Part shown: positions 1 through 6,691 of the stretch, piece by piece
How the letters are laid out: every line of letters begins with the position of its first letter
Position numbering within the stretch: the first letter of the stretch is position 1
Assembly: GCA_903924445.1 (NCBI GenBank)
Contig: CAIYBQ010000166.1
Location: 1 to 16,559, forward strand
Source: an uncultured Armatimonadota bacterium
Lineage (GTDB): Bacteria; Armatimonadota; Armatimonadia; Armatimonadales; Armatimonadaceae
DNA: 16,559 nt
Direction of reading: 5' to 3'
The notes under the pieces: model-generated
Seen by the model: only the letters and a program-made list of their open reading frames with translations
What the model was told of the DNA's origin: nothing
The model's database searches: none
Translations under genes and position numbers: made by a program

Positions 1-622
1 ACAACCCAAAGATAAACAGGAGGTGGTCGACGCCCTCCCAGATATGGATAGCTCCGAGCCACAGGAAGTCGATGACATTGCGCATCAGGTTTGACGCGAG
101 GTTGCTTGCATCCACCGTTGTGCTCTCACCAGGCTTGAGGTTACGCTGAAAGCCGGCGATGTTGATTGTTGCGATGGCATTGGGCAGATAGTCAAACAAA
201 GTGGATGCGATCTGCAACGGCTTTGCTTCTCCGCCTGTAGTACGTGCATAGCGAATGAGAAGCTTAAAACGGGCCTTTGTCGGATCGAGACCTGCCTCGT
301 GTTCAATCAGCTGAATCTCACCGGGGATAGGAGTTCCATCTTCACCTATTTGAAAGCGTTGATTGATGTAGGCCTCAAGTGCCTTCGATGCCGCAGGGGT
401 GAATGAGTTGCCTTGCACACACTGAATGTCCTTGGTGACATCCGGGATTTGCGTGATGTCCTGGACGTTTCCAGTGAACTCAAGCGTGTAAAAGCTGATT
501 TGTGGTCTGATCTTGATGGCCACTGGCTCCACTTGTAGCTGGTGTGCAAAGGTAAATGTAGACGAAACAAGGCATAGCGTAGCCAGCAGTGCACGGAGCG
601 CACGGCGAAGTACATGTGACAT
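1..622 (-). CDS. HupE/UreJ_2-type membrane protein, C-terminus cut off by window edge
   Basis: I translated this frame by hand; it is open from the ATG at 622 to base 1, giving 207 residues without a stop. A GGAGGAG Shine-Dalgarno lies just upstream of the start. Residues 5-21 form a hydrophobic signal peptide or signal anchor. A mostly polar domain of about 160 residues follows, presumably outside the membrane. Near the visible end comes WLGAIHIWEGVDHLLFIFGL, which matches the first membrane segment of the HupE/UreJ_2 family (G-x-x-H-I-x-x-G-x-D-H-L-L-F). The remaining membrane helices would lie left of the window. Some HupE/UreJ relatives are nickel permeases, but the long-ectodomain subfamily has no settled function, so metal transport is only an inference, mildly encouraged by the metal operon nearby. 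The family call is fairly sure; the function is not. Confidence 0.8.
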   Translation of the reverse strand, partial: MSHVLRRALRALLATLCLVSSTFTFAHQLQVEPVAIKIRPQISFYTLEFTGNVQDITQIPDVTKDIQCVQGNSFTPAASKALEAYINQRFQIGEDGTPIPGEIQLIEHEAGLDPTKARFKLLIRYARTTGGEAKPLQIASTLFDYLPNAIATINIAGFQRNLKPGESTTVDASNLASNLMRNVIDFLWLGAIHIWEGVDHLLFIFGL

Positions 623-707
623 GAAGAAGTTCTCCTCCAGATGAGTTATCGGGAAAAGGGTCGAACGGGAGTGTAGCCGTCAGATGATCGGGTTGTGGGT
701 GAGCTGG

Positions 708-747
708 AAAACAAACTAGCCTCCCGCATCATCGCTGGGAGGCTAGT
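708..747 (-). terminator. Rho-independent terminator after the pseudopilin gene
   Basis: An 11-bp perfect inverted repeat (715-725 with 737-747, ACTAGCCTCCC against GGGAGGCTAGT) encloses an 11-base loop. On the minus strand it is followed by a T-rich tail, TTTGTTTT. It sits 10 bases past the stop codon of the pseudopilin gene, so that gene is probably transcribed separately from the HupE-like gene downstream. Confidence 0.85.
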
Positions 748-757
748 CCTCTGAATT

Positions 758-1480
758 CTAGTCGCCAGGTCCCAGGTTGTCCCGGTTGTGCATCCCAGCC
801 GGTCCAGCTCCAGGAACACCGCGGAGCAAGGTCTGTGAGAAGCGATGCCACTTTGTATGGCCATCTGCGAACACATTATTGCTGCCACCACTGTGGCGAC
901 CCTGGTTTTGTGGGTTGACGGTGCCATCAGGCCAAAGTCCCGAGCCATCGAGGAAGCCGGCTTCCCACTCGTTCGGGTCATCCGACTCAGACCATGGATG
1001 GTAGTCAAACGCGCCGAAGTACGTTGGGCGCTCAGCAATCATGATCTGCTCTGCAGGGCTGCTGAATGTTGCGAACGCGACGTGGTGCGCAAAGTAACCA
1101 TTGATGGAATAGTCGGTGCGGACCGCAGCCCAGTTTGCATTTGTGAAGACATCAGAGAAATAGAACTGCGGGTTTGCCGTACCAATGGATGGGCAGCGCA
1201 GCACATCACGGGATTTAAGGTACGGGAACAATGGCTGATACCAGGCGTAAAGCTCAGCGATATCTTCGACATCATGCTCGCAGGTAACCGACAGCTCATC
1301 GTAGTCCTGCGAATACATCATCATCGCGAGGCCCAGCTGGCGGACGTTTGACAGACACGATGTCTGGCGTGCTTTTTCACGGGCTTGAGCAAAGACTGGG
1401 AAGAGAATCGCTGCGAGGATAGCGATGATAGCGATGACGACGAGGAGCTCGATGAGCGTAAAGGCACGTTTGTTTGACAT
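758..1480 (-). CDS. Type IV prepilin-like / type II secretion pseudopilin with H-X9-DG domain
   Basis: This 240-residue protein starts with a short basic leader and a class III prepilin signal, MSNKRA|FTLIELLVV. Glu is at +5 of the mature protein, and Ala rather than Gly precedes the cleavage site. The hydrophobic helix continues into FPVFAQAREKARQ and then SCLSNVRQLGLAMMMYSQD, the usual order for the large DUF1559-like pseudopilin group. Near the C-terminus RHSGGSNNVFADGHTKWH holds His, nine residues, then Asp-Gly (the H-X9-DG motif). A prepilin peptidase should process it and place it in the inner membrane, as part of a pilus-like or secretion filament or as a surface protein. I chose the ATG at 1480, which has GGTGGA just upstream; the in-frame GTG at 1489 has no good ribosome site. 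Its partner secretion genes are not in the window. Bacteria of this type usually carry many paralogues, so the substrate cannot be inferred. Confidence 0.9.
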   Translation of the reverse strand: MSNKRAFTLIELLVVIAIIAILAAILFPVFAQAREKARQTSCLSNVRQLGLAMMMYSQDYDELSVTCEHDVEDIAELYAWYQPLFPYLKSRDVLRCPSIGTANPQFYFSDVFTNANWAAVRTDYSINGYFAHHVAFATFSSPAEQIMIAERPTYFGAFDYHPWSESDDPNEWEAGFLDGSGLWPDGTVNPQNQGRHSGGSNNVFADGHTKWHRFSQTLLRGVPGAGPAGMHNRDNLGPGD

Positions 1481-1482
1481 GA

Positions 1483-1511
1483 TTTCCACCGGGATGTAGG
1501 GACAGTGTCAA
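1483..1511 (-). promoter_or_regulatory. Possible promoter of the pseudopilin gene
   Basis: A perfect TTGACA (-35) lies at 1511-1506 on the minus strand. Seventeen bases on is TGGAAA, which matches only three of six -10 positions and almost touches the start codon. The -35 is convincing; the -10 is weak, so the true -10 may differ. Confidence 0.3.
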
Positions 1512-1543
1512 CAACGCACAATGGATTCGCACGGGGTTGACAG

Positions 1544-1566
1544 GCATAGACGTAGAGAGGCTATGC
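1544..1566 (-). terminator. Weak hairpin at the end of the small secreted protein gene
   Basis: GCATAG and CTATGC (6 bp, 11-base loop) pair across the stop codon of the 1561-1887 gene. No T-run follows on the minus strand, so this is at best a weak terminator or an RNA-stabilising hairpin. Confidence 0.25.
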
Positions 1567-1887
1567 AGCTACAGGTGGACCACGCAGTGTATGAGAAAAG
1601 TACGTATCCCGTGGGGATTTGCTAACATCTAATGTGGGAATTTGAAACCCAAGAAGCGCGGAAAGCACCACATCGACAGAAAGCTCAATCGGGGGCACCG
1701 CAGCTGTTTCAACGTTACACAGTCCACACGCTTCGGAGTCGCCTGGGTTAATTGTGGATGCAGTTGCACAGACAACGTGTTGTAGTGCGTGGACGGTCGT
1801 CGAAACCGATGTGATTGCGACGAGCATCAAGGCAAGCGCGCCGATGAGGCGCCACTTACGGAGTCCTGATAGCAGGTCGAATCGCAT
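1561..1887 (-). CDS. Small secreted protein, DUF2946-like, with CxxC motif
   Basis: This 108-residue protein has a basic N-terminus, a hydrophobic segment at about residues 15-34 (signal peptide or anchor), then a short polar stretch with ACGLCNVETAAVPPIE, and ends in LRGPPVAA. The layout of signal, Cys-x-x-Cys followed by an Ala/Pro-rich run, and a terminal R-G-P-P resembles the DUF2946 family, whose members often sit beside metal-uptake genes; their role is unknown. Similarity was judged by eye and is weak. The gene lies 55 bases after the Fur-family gene on the same strand, and a separate promoter is visible. The -10 is 8 bases from the ATG and there is no Shine-Dalgarno, so the mRNA may be leaderless. 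Metal binding at the CxxC, and control by the adjacent regulator, are inferences. Confidence 0.55.
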   Translation of the reverse strand: MRFDLLSGLRKWRLIGALALMLVAITSVSTTVHALQHVVCATASTINPGDSEACGLCNVETAAVPPIELSVDVVLSALLGFQIPTLDVSKSPRDTYFSHTLRGPPVAA

Positions 1888-1895
1888 GATGACCG

Positions 1896-1924
1896 AGTCT
1901 ATCCAAGACGCAAATCAATTGCAA
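1896..1924 (-). promoter_or_regulatory. Candidate promoter of the DUF2946-like gene
   Basis: On the minus strand TTGCAA (1924-1919), a 17-base spacer and TAGACT (1901-1896) give 4/6 matches at each box with ideal spacing. Only 8 bases (CGGTCATC) separate the -10 from the ATG at 1887, which would put transcription start at or next to the start codon. The -35 overlaps the 8-base palindrome ATTGCAAT, a possible regulator site. Confidence 0.45.
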
Positions 1925-1942
1925 TAGCACTTTACTTAATGA

Positions 1943-2419
1943 CTATGCTGTTTCAGGCTGGCCTGTGCACTCCGCACACTTCCCATAGAGCTCGAGCTGG
2001 TGTCGCATCACGACAAATCCAGACCGCGCCTCGATGCGCGCACTCAGCTCATCCACATCACAGTCATCAAATGGCTCAACCTTGCCGCAGTTGTCACAGA
2101 CAATATGGTGATGGTGATGTGCATCATCCGGATGCGTTGGCTCGTAACGTGCATACCCTTGGGCAAAATCGATTCGCCGTGCAAGGCCATGTGTCTCAAG
2201 GAGATTGACAAAGCGATAGGCTGTAACGAGATTGACCGGTTCCGGGTCCGTGGGCGTTCCGATACGCTTGTTTGCCGCGGCATGCAGCTCGATGACAGAC
2301 TGCGGGGTATGGGATTCCGCCAGGGATGCAACCAATGCCTTGCGGGGTGCCGTGATACGACATCCACTTTCTTTCAAGCGATCCAGAATCGCGTCTTGTG
2401 ATAACCCCGTACAGTTCAT
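1943..2419 (-). CDS. Fur-family metal-dependent transcriptional regulator (Fur/Zur/Mur type)
   Basis: This 158-residue protein has a winged-helix domain at about residues 10-90 (SGCRITAPRKALVASL, then a recognition helix in VTAYRFVNLLETHGL). A dimerisation/metal domain follows, with five consecutive His (101-105) and two Cys pairs, C108/C111 and C148/C151, that should hold the structural zinc. The ATG at 2419 gives the normal family length. The frame stays open upstream to 2590, but only inside mntH. It starts 5 bases after the mntH stop and is the last gene of the metal operon. The loop before the recognition helix carries a few extra residues (GTPTDPEP), and the common TVYR is TAYR. Sequence alone cannot say whether it senses Fe, Zn or Mn; sitting after an Nramp transporter favours Mn or Fe, but Zur is equally possible on motifs. 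Confidence 0.9.
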   Translation of the reverse strand: MNCTGLSQDAILDRLKESGCRITAPRKALVASLAESHTPQSVIELHAAANKRIGTPTDPEPVNLVTAYRFVNLLETHGLARRIDFAQGYARYEPTHPDDAHHHHHIVCDNCGKVEPFDDCDVDELSARIEARSGFVVMRHQLELYGKCAECTGQPETA

Positions 2420-2424
2420 CTGCG

Positions 2425-3795
2425 TTACGCCTTGCCGCGTTCCTTGTATCCGAACCGCACCCAGGTTGCAAATGCTGCACATGCACCGATGATGCAAACC
2501 AGGATCGTTGGACCAAGGCGTTCCCAGACAAGATAGAGGTTGAGACCGATGATTACCGATGCGGCTAGAACGCTTAGAACGGTCATCCACAGCGGGTTCA
2601 CAAAGTCCCGCATCAGCCTCCGGCTGCTTGTGAAGACAATCAATGGCACGATGGCAAACGGTAGCTGAAGGCTAAGCGCTACCTGCGACCATGTCAGAAT
2701 ACGCGTGGTGTCATTGCCGCCGGATATGAGGATGATGACCATCGCAGGTACAACCGCCAGCAGCCGCGTCACAATCCGCCGAACATGAGGAGCGATTTTC
2801 CAGTCAAGAAATCCTTCCATCACAATCTGACCGGCAAGGGTTCCCGTGATGGTGGATGACTGTCCAGCGGCGAGCAGCGCGACGGCAAATGCCGTGGATG
2901 CCACACCGCCGAGGATTGGCTTCAGGAGTTTCTGTGCATCCCCAAGCTCACGGATCTCATCCATACGGCCATCAAAGACGGTTCCAGCAAGCACCAAAAT
3001 CGCCGCATTTACAAAGAAAGCCGCACCGAGTGCACCGATTGTGTCCCAGGTGTTGAAGCGGATCGCCTCTCTAATCCCCTTGGCGGTCCGCTCATGCGCA
3101 CGCGTTTGCACGATGGATGAGTGGAGATAGAGGTTATGCGGCATCACTGTGGCGCCGATAATCCCAAGGCTGATAACGATAGCTTCTGCATCCGGGAGTG
3201 ATGGGATCAACATCCCCTTTGCGACCATCCCGAAATCAGGCTTAGCCAGGAATGTCTGAAGCATAAAGCATCCAGCAACGGTTGCAACAAGCGTGATGAC
3301 AATCGCTTCCAGCTTTCGGAAGCCAAATTTCGACAACCCGAGCAGAATCAGAACATCGAGTGTTGTGATCGCAACACCAGCTATCAACGGAATCCCAAAA
3401 AGCAGCTGTAGGGCGATGGCAGAGCCAACCACTTCGGCAAGATCGCAGGCGACGATGGCCAGTTCGCAAAGTATCCAAAGTGCAATCGCAGCTGGCTTGC
3501 GGAAATGCTGTCGGCAGGCCTGCGCAAGATCTTGGCCAGTAGCAAGCCCCAGACGCACACAGAGTGTCTGAAGCAGAATCGCCATCAGGTTTGACAGGAG
3601 GACAACCCAAAGAAGCCGATAGCCGTAGCGGGCTCCCCCTTCGAGGTCAGTCGCCCAGTTACCCGGGTCCATGTATCCAACACTGATTAGGAATCCTGGC
3701 CCCATGTAGGCCAAAACCTTACGCATCAGACTCGAGCGTCTTGGAATCTTGACCGTACGAAACGCGTCCGACAGAGACTCGTCACGAGGCTGCAT
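2425..3795 (-). CDS. mntH: Nramp-family divalent metal (Mn2+/Fe2+) transporter
   Basis: This 456-residue integral membrane protein is expected to import Mn2+ or Fe2+ with protons. The helix-1 motif DPGN is at residues 43-46 and the helix-6 motif MPHN at 218-221. By alignment with the Deinococcus Nramp structure, D43, N46, A215 and M218 are the metal-coordinating positions, and the Met is the residue linked to preference for transition metals over Ca/Mg. About 11 hydrophobic segments can be traced. Its ATG follows the TAA of the upstream gene with no gap, and GGAG lies across that junction, so translation is probably coupled. It shares the operon with a probable iron exporter, a DtxR-type and a Fur-type regulator. 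mntH is the conventional name; Mn versus Fe preference is inferred. Confidence 0.93.
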   Translation of the reverse strand: MQPRDESLSDAFRTVKIPRRSSLMRKVLAYMGPGFLISVGYMDPGNWATDLEGGARYGYRLLWVVLLSNLMAILLQTLCVRLGLATGQDLAQACRQHFRKPAAIALWILCELAIVACDLAEVVGSAIALQLLFGIPLIAGVAITTLDVLILLGLSKFGFRKLEAIVITLVATVAGCFMLQTFLAKPDFGMVAKGMLIPSLPDAEAIVISLGIIGATVMPHNLYLHSSIVQTRAHERTAKGIREAIRFNTWDTIGALGAAFFVNAAILVLAGTVFDGRMDEIRELGDAQKLLKPILGGVASTAFAVALLAAGQSSTITGTLAGQIVMEGFLDWKIAPHVRRIVTRLLAVVPAMVIILISGGNDTTRILTWSQVALSLQLPFAIVPLIVFTSSRRLMRDFVNPLWMTVLSVLAASVIIGLNLYLVWERLGPTILVCIIGACAAFATWVRFGYKERGKA

Positions 3796-4965
3796 TTAGT
3801 CTCCAAGCCCCCCGTGCGTCCCAAGAAGTAATCCAAAACCATAGGCAAGAGCGCCGCCAACCATGCCGACAAAGGTCATCTCAAGTCCTTGCTTCACCCA
3901 CGAGCGTCCAGTGACAAACGTCTTGGATGCGCCAACGGCAAAGTGAGCCAAAACACTGATTACCAGCGATTGCCAAACAGCGGGCATCCCGGATGTATAG
4001 AAAAACGGGATGATTGGAAGGAAGGCTCCGATCGCAGTGGACACGCCGGCAACGGCAGAGGATGTCCACGGATTTGGGAAGCGGTCCTCATTTATGCCAA
4101 GCTCTTCACGGACCATGGTTTGTAGGAAAACATCTTTATTGGATGTCAATCGCTCAACAAGCTTCTTGGCCTCAGGCTCCGTAAAGCCTTTGAGCTGATA
4201 CATCAGCTCGAGCTCTTCCCGCTCATGCTCAGGGTCCGTCTCGATTTCCATCCGCTCGCGCTCGATCTCGGACTCATGAACATCCCGCTCGCTCTTCGCC
4301 GCAAGGAATGCCGAGCTACCCATCGAAAATGCGGAGCCGATCATGCCGGCAAGACCGGCGATGAGGACAAATTTTGGAGATGCACTGGTCGCACCGGCAA
4401 CGGCGGAGACGATGCCAAAGACGGCACCAAGTCCATCGTTGACGCCGTAAATCGCATCCCCAATCCAGCTCGCCGTTCCGTGGGCATGCCACTTTTCGCG
4501 GGCGAGGAGGGTGTCAAGGCGCGAGCGTGGTCCGGTTTCGGCCTGGTGGGCCATGATGTGTAGTTTTTGTGCGTGGACTTCTTCATCTGGGATGACCAGC
4601 TCAAGTATTTTAGTGGATGCTTCATCCCCGAGGCGGGCAATCTGATCCTGGTATTCCGCGACGTGGTGACGCTCTTCGTGTTCGATACGCCGAATCATCG
4701 CATCAGGGCCGAACATCCGCAGGAGGCGCATCTGCTTCCGCAAAGGTGCCTCAATCGTGCGCTTGTCGACATCTACCCCGAGCTCTCGTAACCGTTCTTC
4801 CCACAGCCGGGCGTGTTCATACTCACTCTCCGCCATCCGCTGGAGGAGATCCTTACGGTTTGCATCCGGTTCAGCAGCTGCAAGGGCATCGTAGACCTTT
4901 GCAACCACTATTTCCTCTCGCCAGTTGGCGAGGATGATGCTGACCTTATTGGCGGGAAGGGTCAA
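3796..4965 (-). CDS. mbfA: MbfA-like membrane-bound ferritin: ferritin-like domain fused to VIT1/CCC1 transporter
   Basis: This 389-residue protein has two parts. Residues 1-145 are a four-helix ferritin/rubrerythrin-like domain with likely di-iron ligands: E18, an ExxH at 48-51, the E/H-rich stretch around 95-104, and an ExxH at 128-131. Residues 165-389 form a VIT1/CCC1 domain: helix 1 with DGLGAVFGIVSAVAG, helix 2 with SAFSMGSSAFLAAKSERD, a Glu-rich cytoplasmic arm at about 230-255 that in VIT1 binds metal, then three more helices. Characterised MbfA proteins of Bradyrhizobium and Agrobacterium have this architecture and export iron, protecting against iron and peroxide stress. The start is TTG at 4965, overlapping the upstream TGA by four bases (TTGA) with GGAGAGG four bases upstream. 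I found no better start. Iron export is a family inference; Mn is also possible. Confidence 0.9.
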   Translation of the reverse strand: MTLPANKVSIILANWREEIVVAKVYDALAAAEPDANRKDLLQRMAESEYEHARLWEERLRELGVDVDKRTIEAPLRKQMRLLRMFGPDAMIRRIEHEERHHVAEYQDQIARLGDEASTKILELVIPDEEVHAQKLHIMAHQAETGPRSRLDTLLAREKWHAHGTASWIGDAIYGVNDGLGAVFGIVSAVAGATSASPKFVLIAGLAGMIGSAFSMGSSAFLAAKSERDVHESEIERERMEIETDPEHEREELELMYQLKGFTEPEAKKLVERLTSNKDVFLQTMVREELGINEDRFPNPWTSSAVAGVSTAIGAFLPIIPFFYTSGMPAVWQSLVISVLAHFAVGASKTFVTGRSWVKQGLEMTFVGMVGGALAYGFGLLLGTHGGLGD

Positions 4966-5432
4966 TACGCCTCTCCGGAGCTAACATTGCGTGGAATCCC
5001 GACGGAATCTGAGCCGGGAATCGGCTGGCCGTGTGGGCAGTGTGTAGGGTGATTCAAGAATGCGGCGAGGCGCTCTTCGAACTCTTCCGAGATGACATGC
5101 TCGAGGCGCTCAGCTTCTTCATGCGCGGCTTCGGATGAGAATCCAAGGGTGTCAATGAGAAAGACTTCAAGGAGGCGATGGTGCCGTGCAAGCTCATTTG
5201 CAACACGAAGGCCATCGGGTGTCAGACCAACACCGCGGTACGCAACGTAGTCAACCATGCCTTCATCGGACAAAGATTTGAGCATTTTTGTAACAAATGC
5301 GCGGCTGGTATTGTTACGACGGGCAATATCTGACATACTTGCAGTGCCATCCGGGCCAACCAATGACAGAATAGCGCGAAGAATATCGCCAGATGTCTTG
5401 TTCAAGTAGCGCGACTCGCGCGATTTCACCAT
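4962..5432 (-). CDS. DtxR/MntR-family metal-dependent repressor
   Basis: This 156-residue protein has the winged helix of DtxR/MntR (about 15-75, recognition region SDIARRNNTSRAFVTKML) and the dimerisation helices (80-125) with EEAERLEHVIS, then CPHGQPIP. It has no C-terminal SH3 domain, so its length is MntR-like. By eye, probable metal ligands are D16, H85, E108, E111 and H112. E108 stands where DtxR/IdeR have Cys and MntR has Glu, while R19 stands where MntR has Glu11. I prefer the ATG at 5432 because a TGGTATAAA extended -10 lies 7 bases upstream of it and because it already gives enough residues before the first ligand; the ATG at 5465 would add 11 residues. It is first in the metal operon and probably controls it and itself. 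Mn versus Fe sensing is open. Confidence 0.9.
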   Translation of the reverse strand: MVKSRESRYLNKTSGDILRAILSLVGPDGTASMSDIARRNNTSRAFVTKMLKSLSDEGMVDYVAYRGVGLTPDGLRVANELARHHRLLEVFLIDTLGFSSEAAHEEAERLEHVISEEFEERLAAFLNHPTHCPHGQPIPGSDSVGIPRNVSSGEAY

Positions 5433-5448
5433 AGTTAACTTTATACCA
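5433..5448 (-). promoter_or_regulatory. Extended -10 promoter and palindrome of the metal operon
   Basis: On the minus strand TGG-TATAAA (5448-5440) is a near-perfect extended -10, 7 bases before the ATG at 5432; no -35 is evident. Between the two lies AGTTAACT (5440-5433), an 8-base palindrome at the expected transcription start. A bound regulator there would block transcription, which suggests autoregulation by the DtxR-type protein. The operator role is inference. Confidence 0.5.
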
Positions 5449-5479
5449 TACTCTGTCGTGTCCATATGAGCAAATTCCT

Positions 5480-6613
5480 ATGAAGTTCGTAATAACGGGA
5501 GGCGGCACAGGGGGGCACCTGGTTCCGGCACTTGCCGTTGTGGATGCCATCAAGCGTCGCGACTCCTCCGTGGAAATCCTCTTCATCGGATCCACCACTG
5601 GACTGGAAGCGGAAATCGTGCCAAACCGAGGTATTGCGTATAAGTCCATAGCAACGGGCAAGCTACGGAGGTCATCCAGAGGGCTTCTCGGGATGCTGAC
5701 CATCGCAAATTTTCGCGATATGCTCGCAGTCCCAAAGGGCCTCATCGATGCGTATCGCATCCTCCGCGCCTACAAACCCGATGTCATCCTCTCAACCGGC
5801 GGCTACGTCGCGGTGCCAGCAAGTATCGCCGCGTGGCTGCTGCGCATCCCCCTTGTTATTCACGAACAAACCACCACAATTGGCCTCGCCAACCGCCTCT
5901 GCTGCGCGATCGCACACACCGTAGCGCTGTCCTTTGACATCGCCCGCAATGACCTCCCTCTCCGGGCACGGGCAGGCGCAGTCCTGACAGGAAACCCCAT
6001 TCGAAGGGAGACGCTTAGCGGCAACCATGAAAGCGCAGCCGCGCGCTTTGGAATCCCGGCGGACACACCAGTCATCCTAATCACCGGAGGCGCACAGGGA
6101 GCGCGTGTCATAAACACGGCAATCTCGGATGCGATCCGTGAAATCACCAAGACCCACTTTGTCATCCACCAATGTGGCAAACAAGGCATCGAATCCCTGA
6201 CAGCGCAGCGGGAATCTCTCCCGGCTGCTATTCGAGACCGGTGGGTAGTGAGTGCATTCCTCGATGTGGACGCGATGGCGGATGCCTGGTCGGTCGCCCA
6301 GGTTGTGATTGCGCGTGCCGGCGCAGGAACGGTGAATGAAGCGCTTATCCTTGGAAAGCCTATGATCTTCGTTCCACTTGAACCAAGCAGCCGCAATGAG
6401 CAGCTTCGGAATGCCGAGCGTAGCGCTGAGCTCGGTGCAGCGGTCATTGTGCGGCAGAGCGCGTGCACAGGCGATGCGCTGATCAAAGCCATCCGTACGA
6501 TTTTGGACACGGCCGGATGCATAGAACAAATGGCTACCGCCGCGAAAGGGAATGCGATCCTCGATGCCGATATCCGCATCACTAACATCTTGATGGACAT
6601 TGCCGCAAAGTGA
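5480..6613 (+). CDS. murG: MurG-family glycosyltransferase (GT28, UDP-GlcNAc transferase)
   Basis: This 377-residue protein begins MKFVITGGGTGGHLVPALAV, the MurG glycine-rich loop. It has GGYVAVPASIAAW and a HEQ motif (128-130), TGNPIR (170-175), GGAQGAR (203-209) and the donor-site block ARAGAGTVNEALILGKP (279-294), ending in NEQLRNA. MurG adds GlcNAc to lipid I to make lipid II on the inner face of the membrane. Against E. coli MurG, two UDP-GlcNAc contacts appear changed: the Asn of HEQN is T131 and the Ser of GGSQGA is A205. The Glu (E287), Gln (Q308) and Arg (R175) positions are kept. No other wall gene is nearby, so this is either the true MurG outside a dcw cluster or a diverged paralogue. 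The ATG at 5480 fixes the usual N-terminus; the ribosome site is poor. Confidence 0.82.
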   Translation: MKFVITGGGTGGHLVPALAVVDAIKRRDSSVEILFIGSTTGLEAEIVPNRGIAYKSIATGKLRRSSRGLLGMLTIANFRDMLAVPKGLIDAYRILRAYKPDVILSTGGYVAVPASIAAWLLRIPLVIHEQTTTIGLANRLCCAIAHTVALSFDIARNDLPLRARAGAVLTGNPIRRETLSGNHESAAARFGIPADTPVILITGGAQGARVINTAISDAIREITKTHFVIHQCGKQGIESLTAQRESLPAAIRDRWVVSAFLDVDAMADAWSVAQVVIARAGAGTVNEALILGKPMIFVPLEPSSRNEQLRNAERSAELGAAVIVRQSACTGDALIKAIRTILDTAGCIEQMATAAKGNAILDADIRITNILMDIAAK

Positions 6614-6656
6614 TGTGTGATTCATCAACGGCGGTTTTCAGATACCGAACCTCGCA

Positions 6657-6686
6657 TTGCACGCCCTAAATGGCGGGCGATATACT
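6657..6686 (+). promoter_or_regulatory. Promoter of the nusA operon
   Basis: TTGCAC (6657-6662), an 18-base spacer and TATACT (6681-6686) form the best conventional promoter in the window. The predicted start near 6693 would leave a leader of about 100 bases before nusA. It lies 44 bases after the murG stop, so nusA does not depend on murG transcription. Confidence 0.7.
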
Positions 6687-6691
6687 CCAAC

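Noticed and set aside
845..1351. 168-residue plus-strand frame opposite the pseudopilin gene
   Set aside because: The pseudopilin on the minus strand has prepilin and H-X9-DG motifs; the opposite frame shows no recognisable motif.
1537..1564. TTGACA on the plus strand as a promoter
   Set aside because: The only -10-like sequence after it (TATGCA) is 19 bases away and weak, and it would drive antisense RNA into the small secreted protein gene.
2420..2590. N-terminal extension of the Fur-family protein to 2590
   Set aside because: It lies wholly within mntH in another frame, and the ATG at 2419 already gives the full normal Fur length.
5860..6600. 246-residue open frame antisense to murG
   Set aside because: The murG frame has clear catalytic motifs; the antisense frame has none and is a by-product of codon choice.
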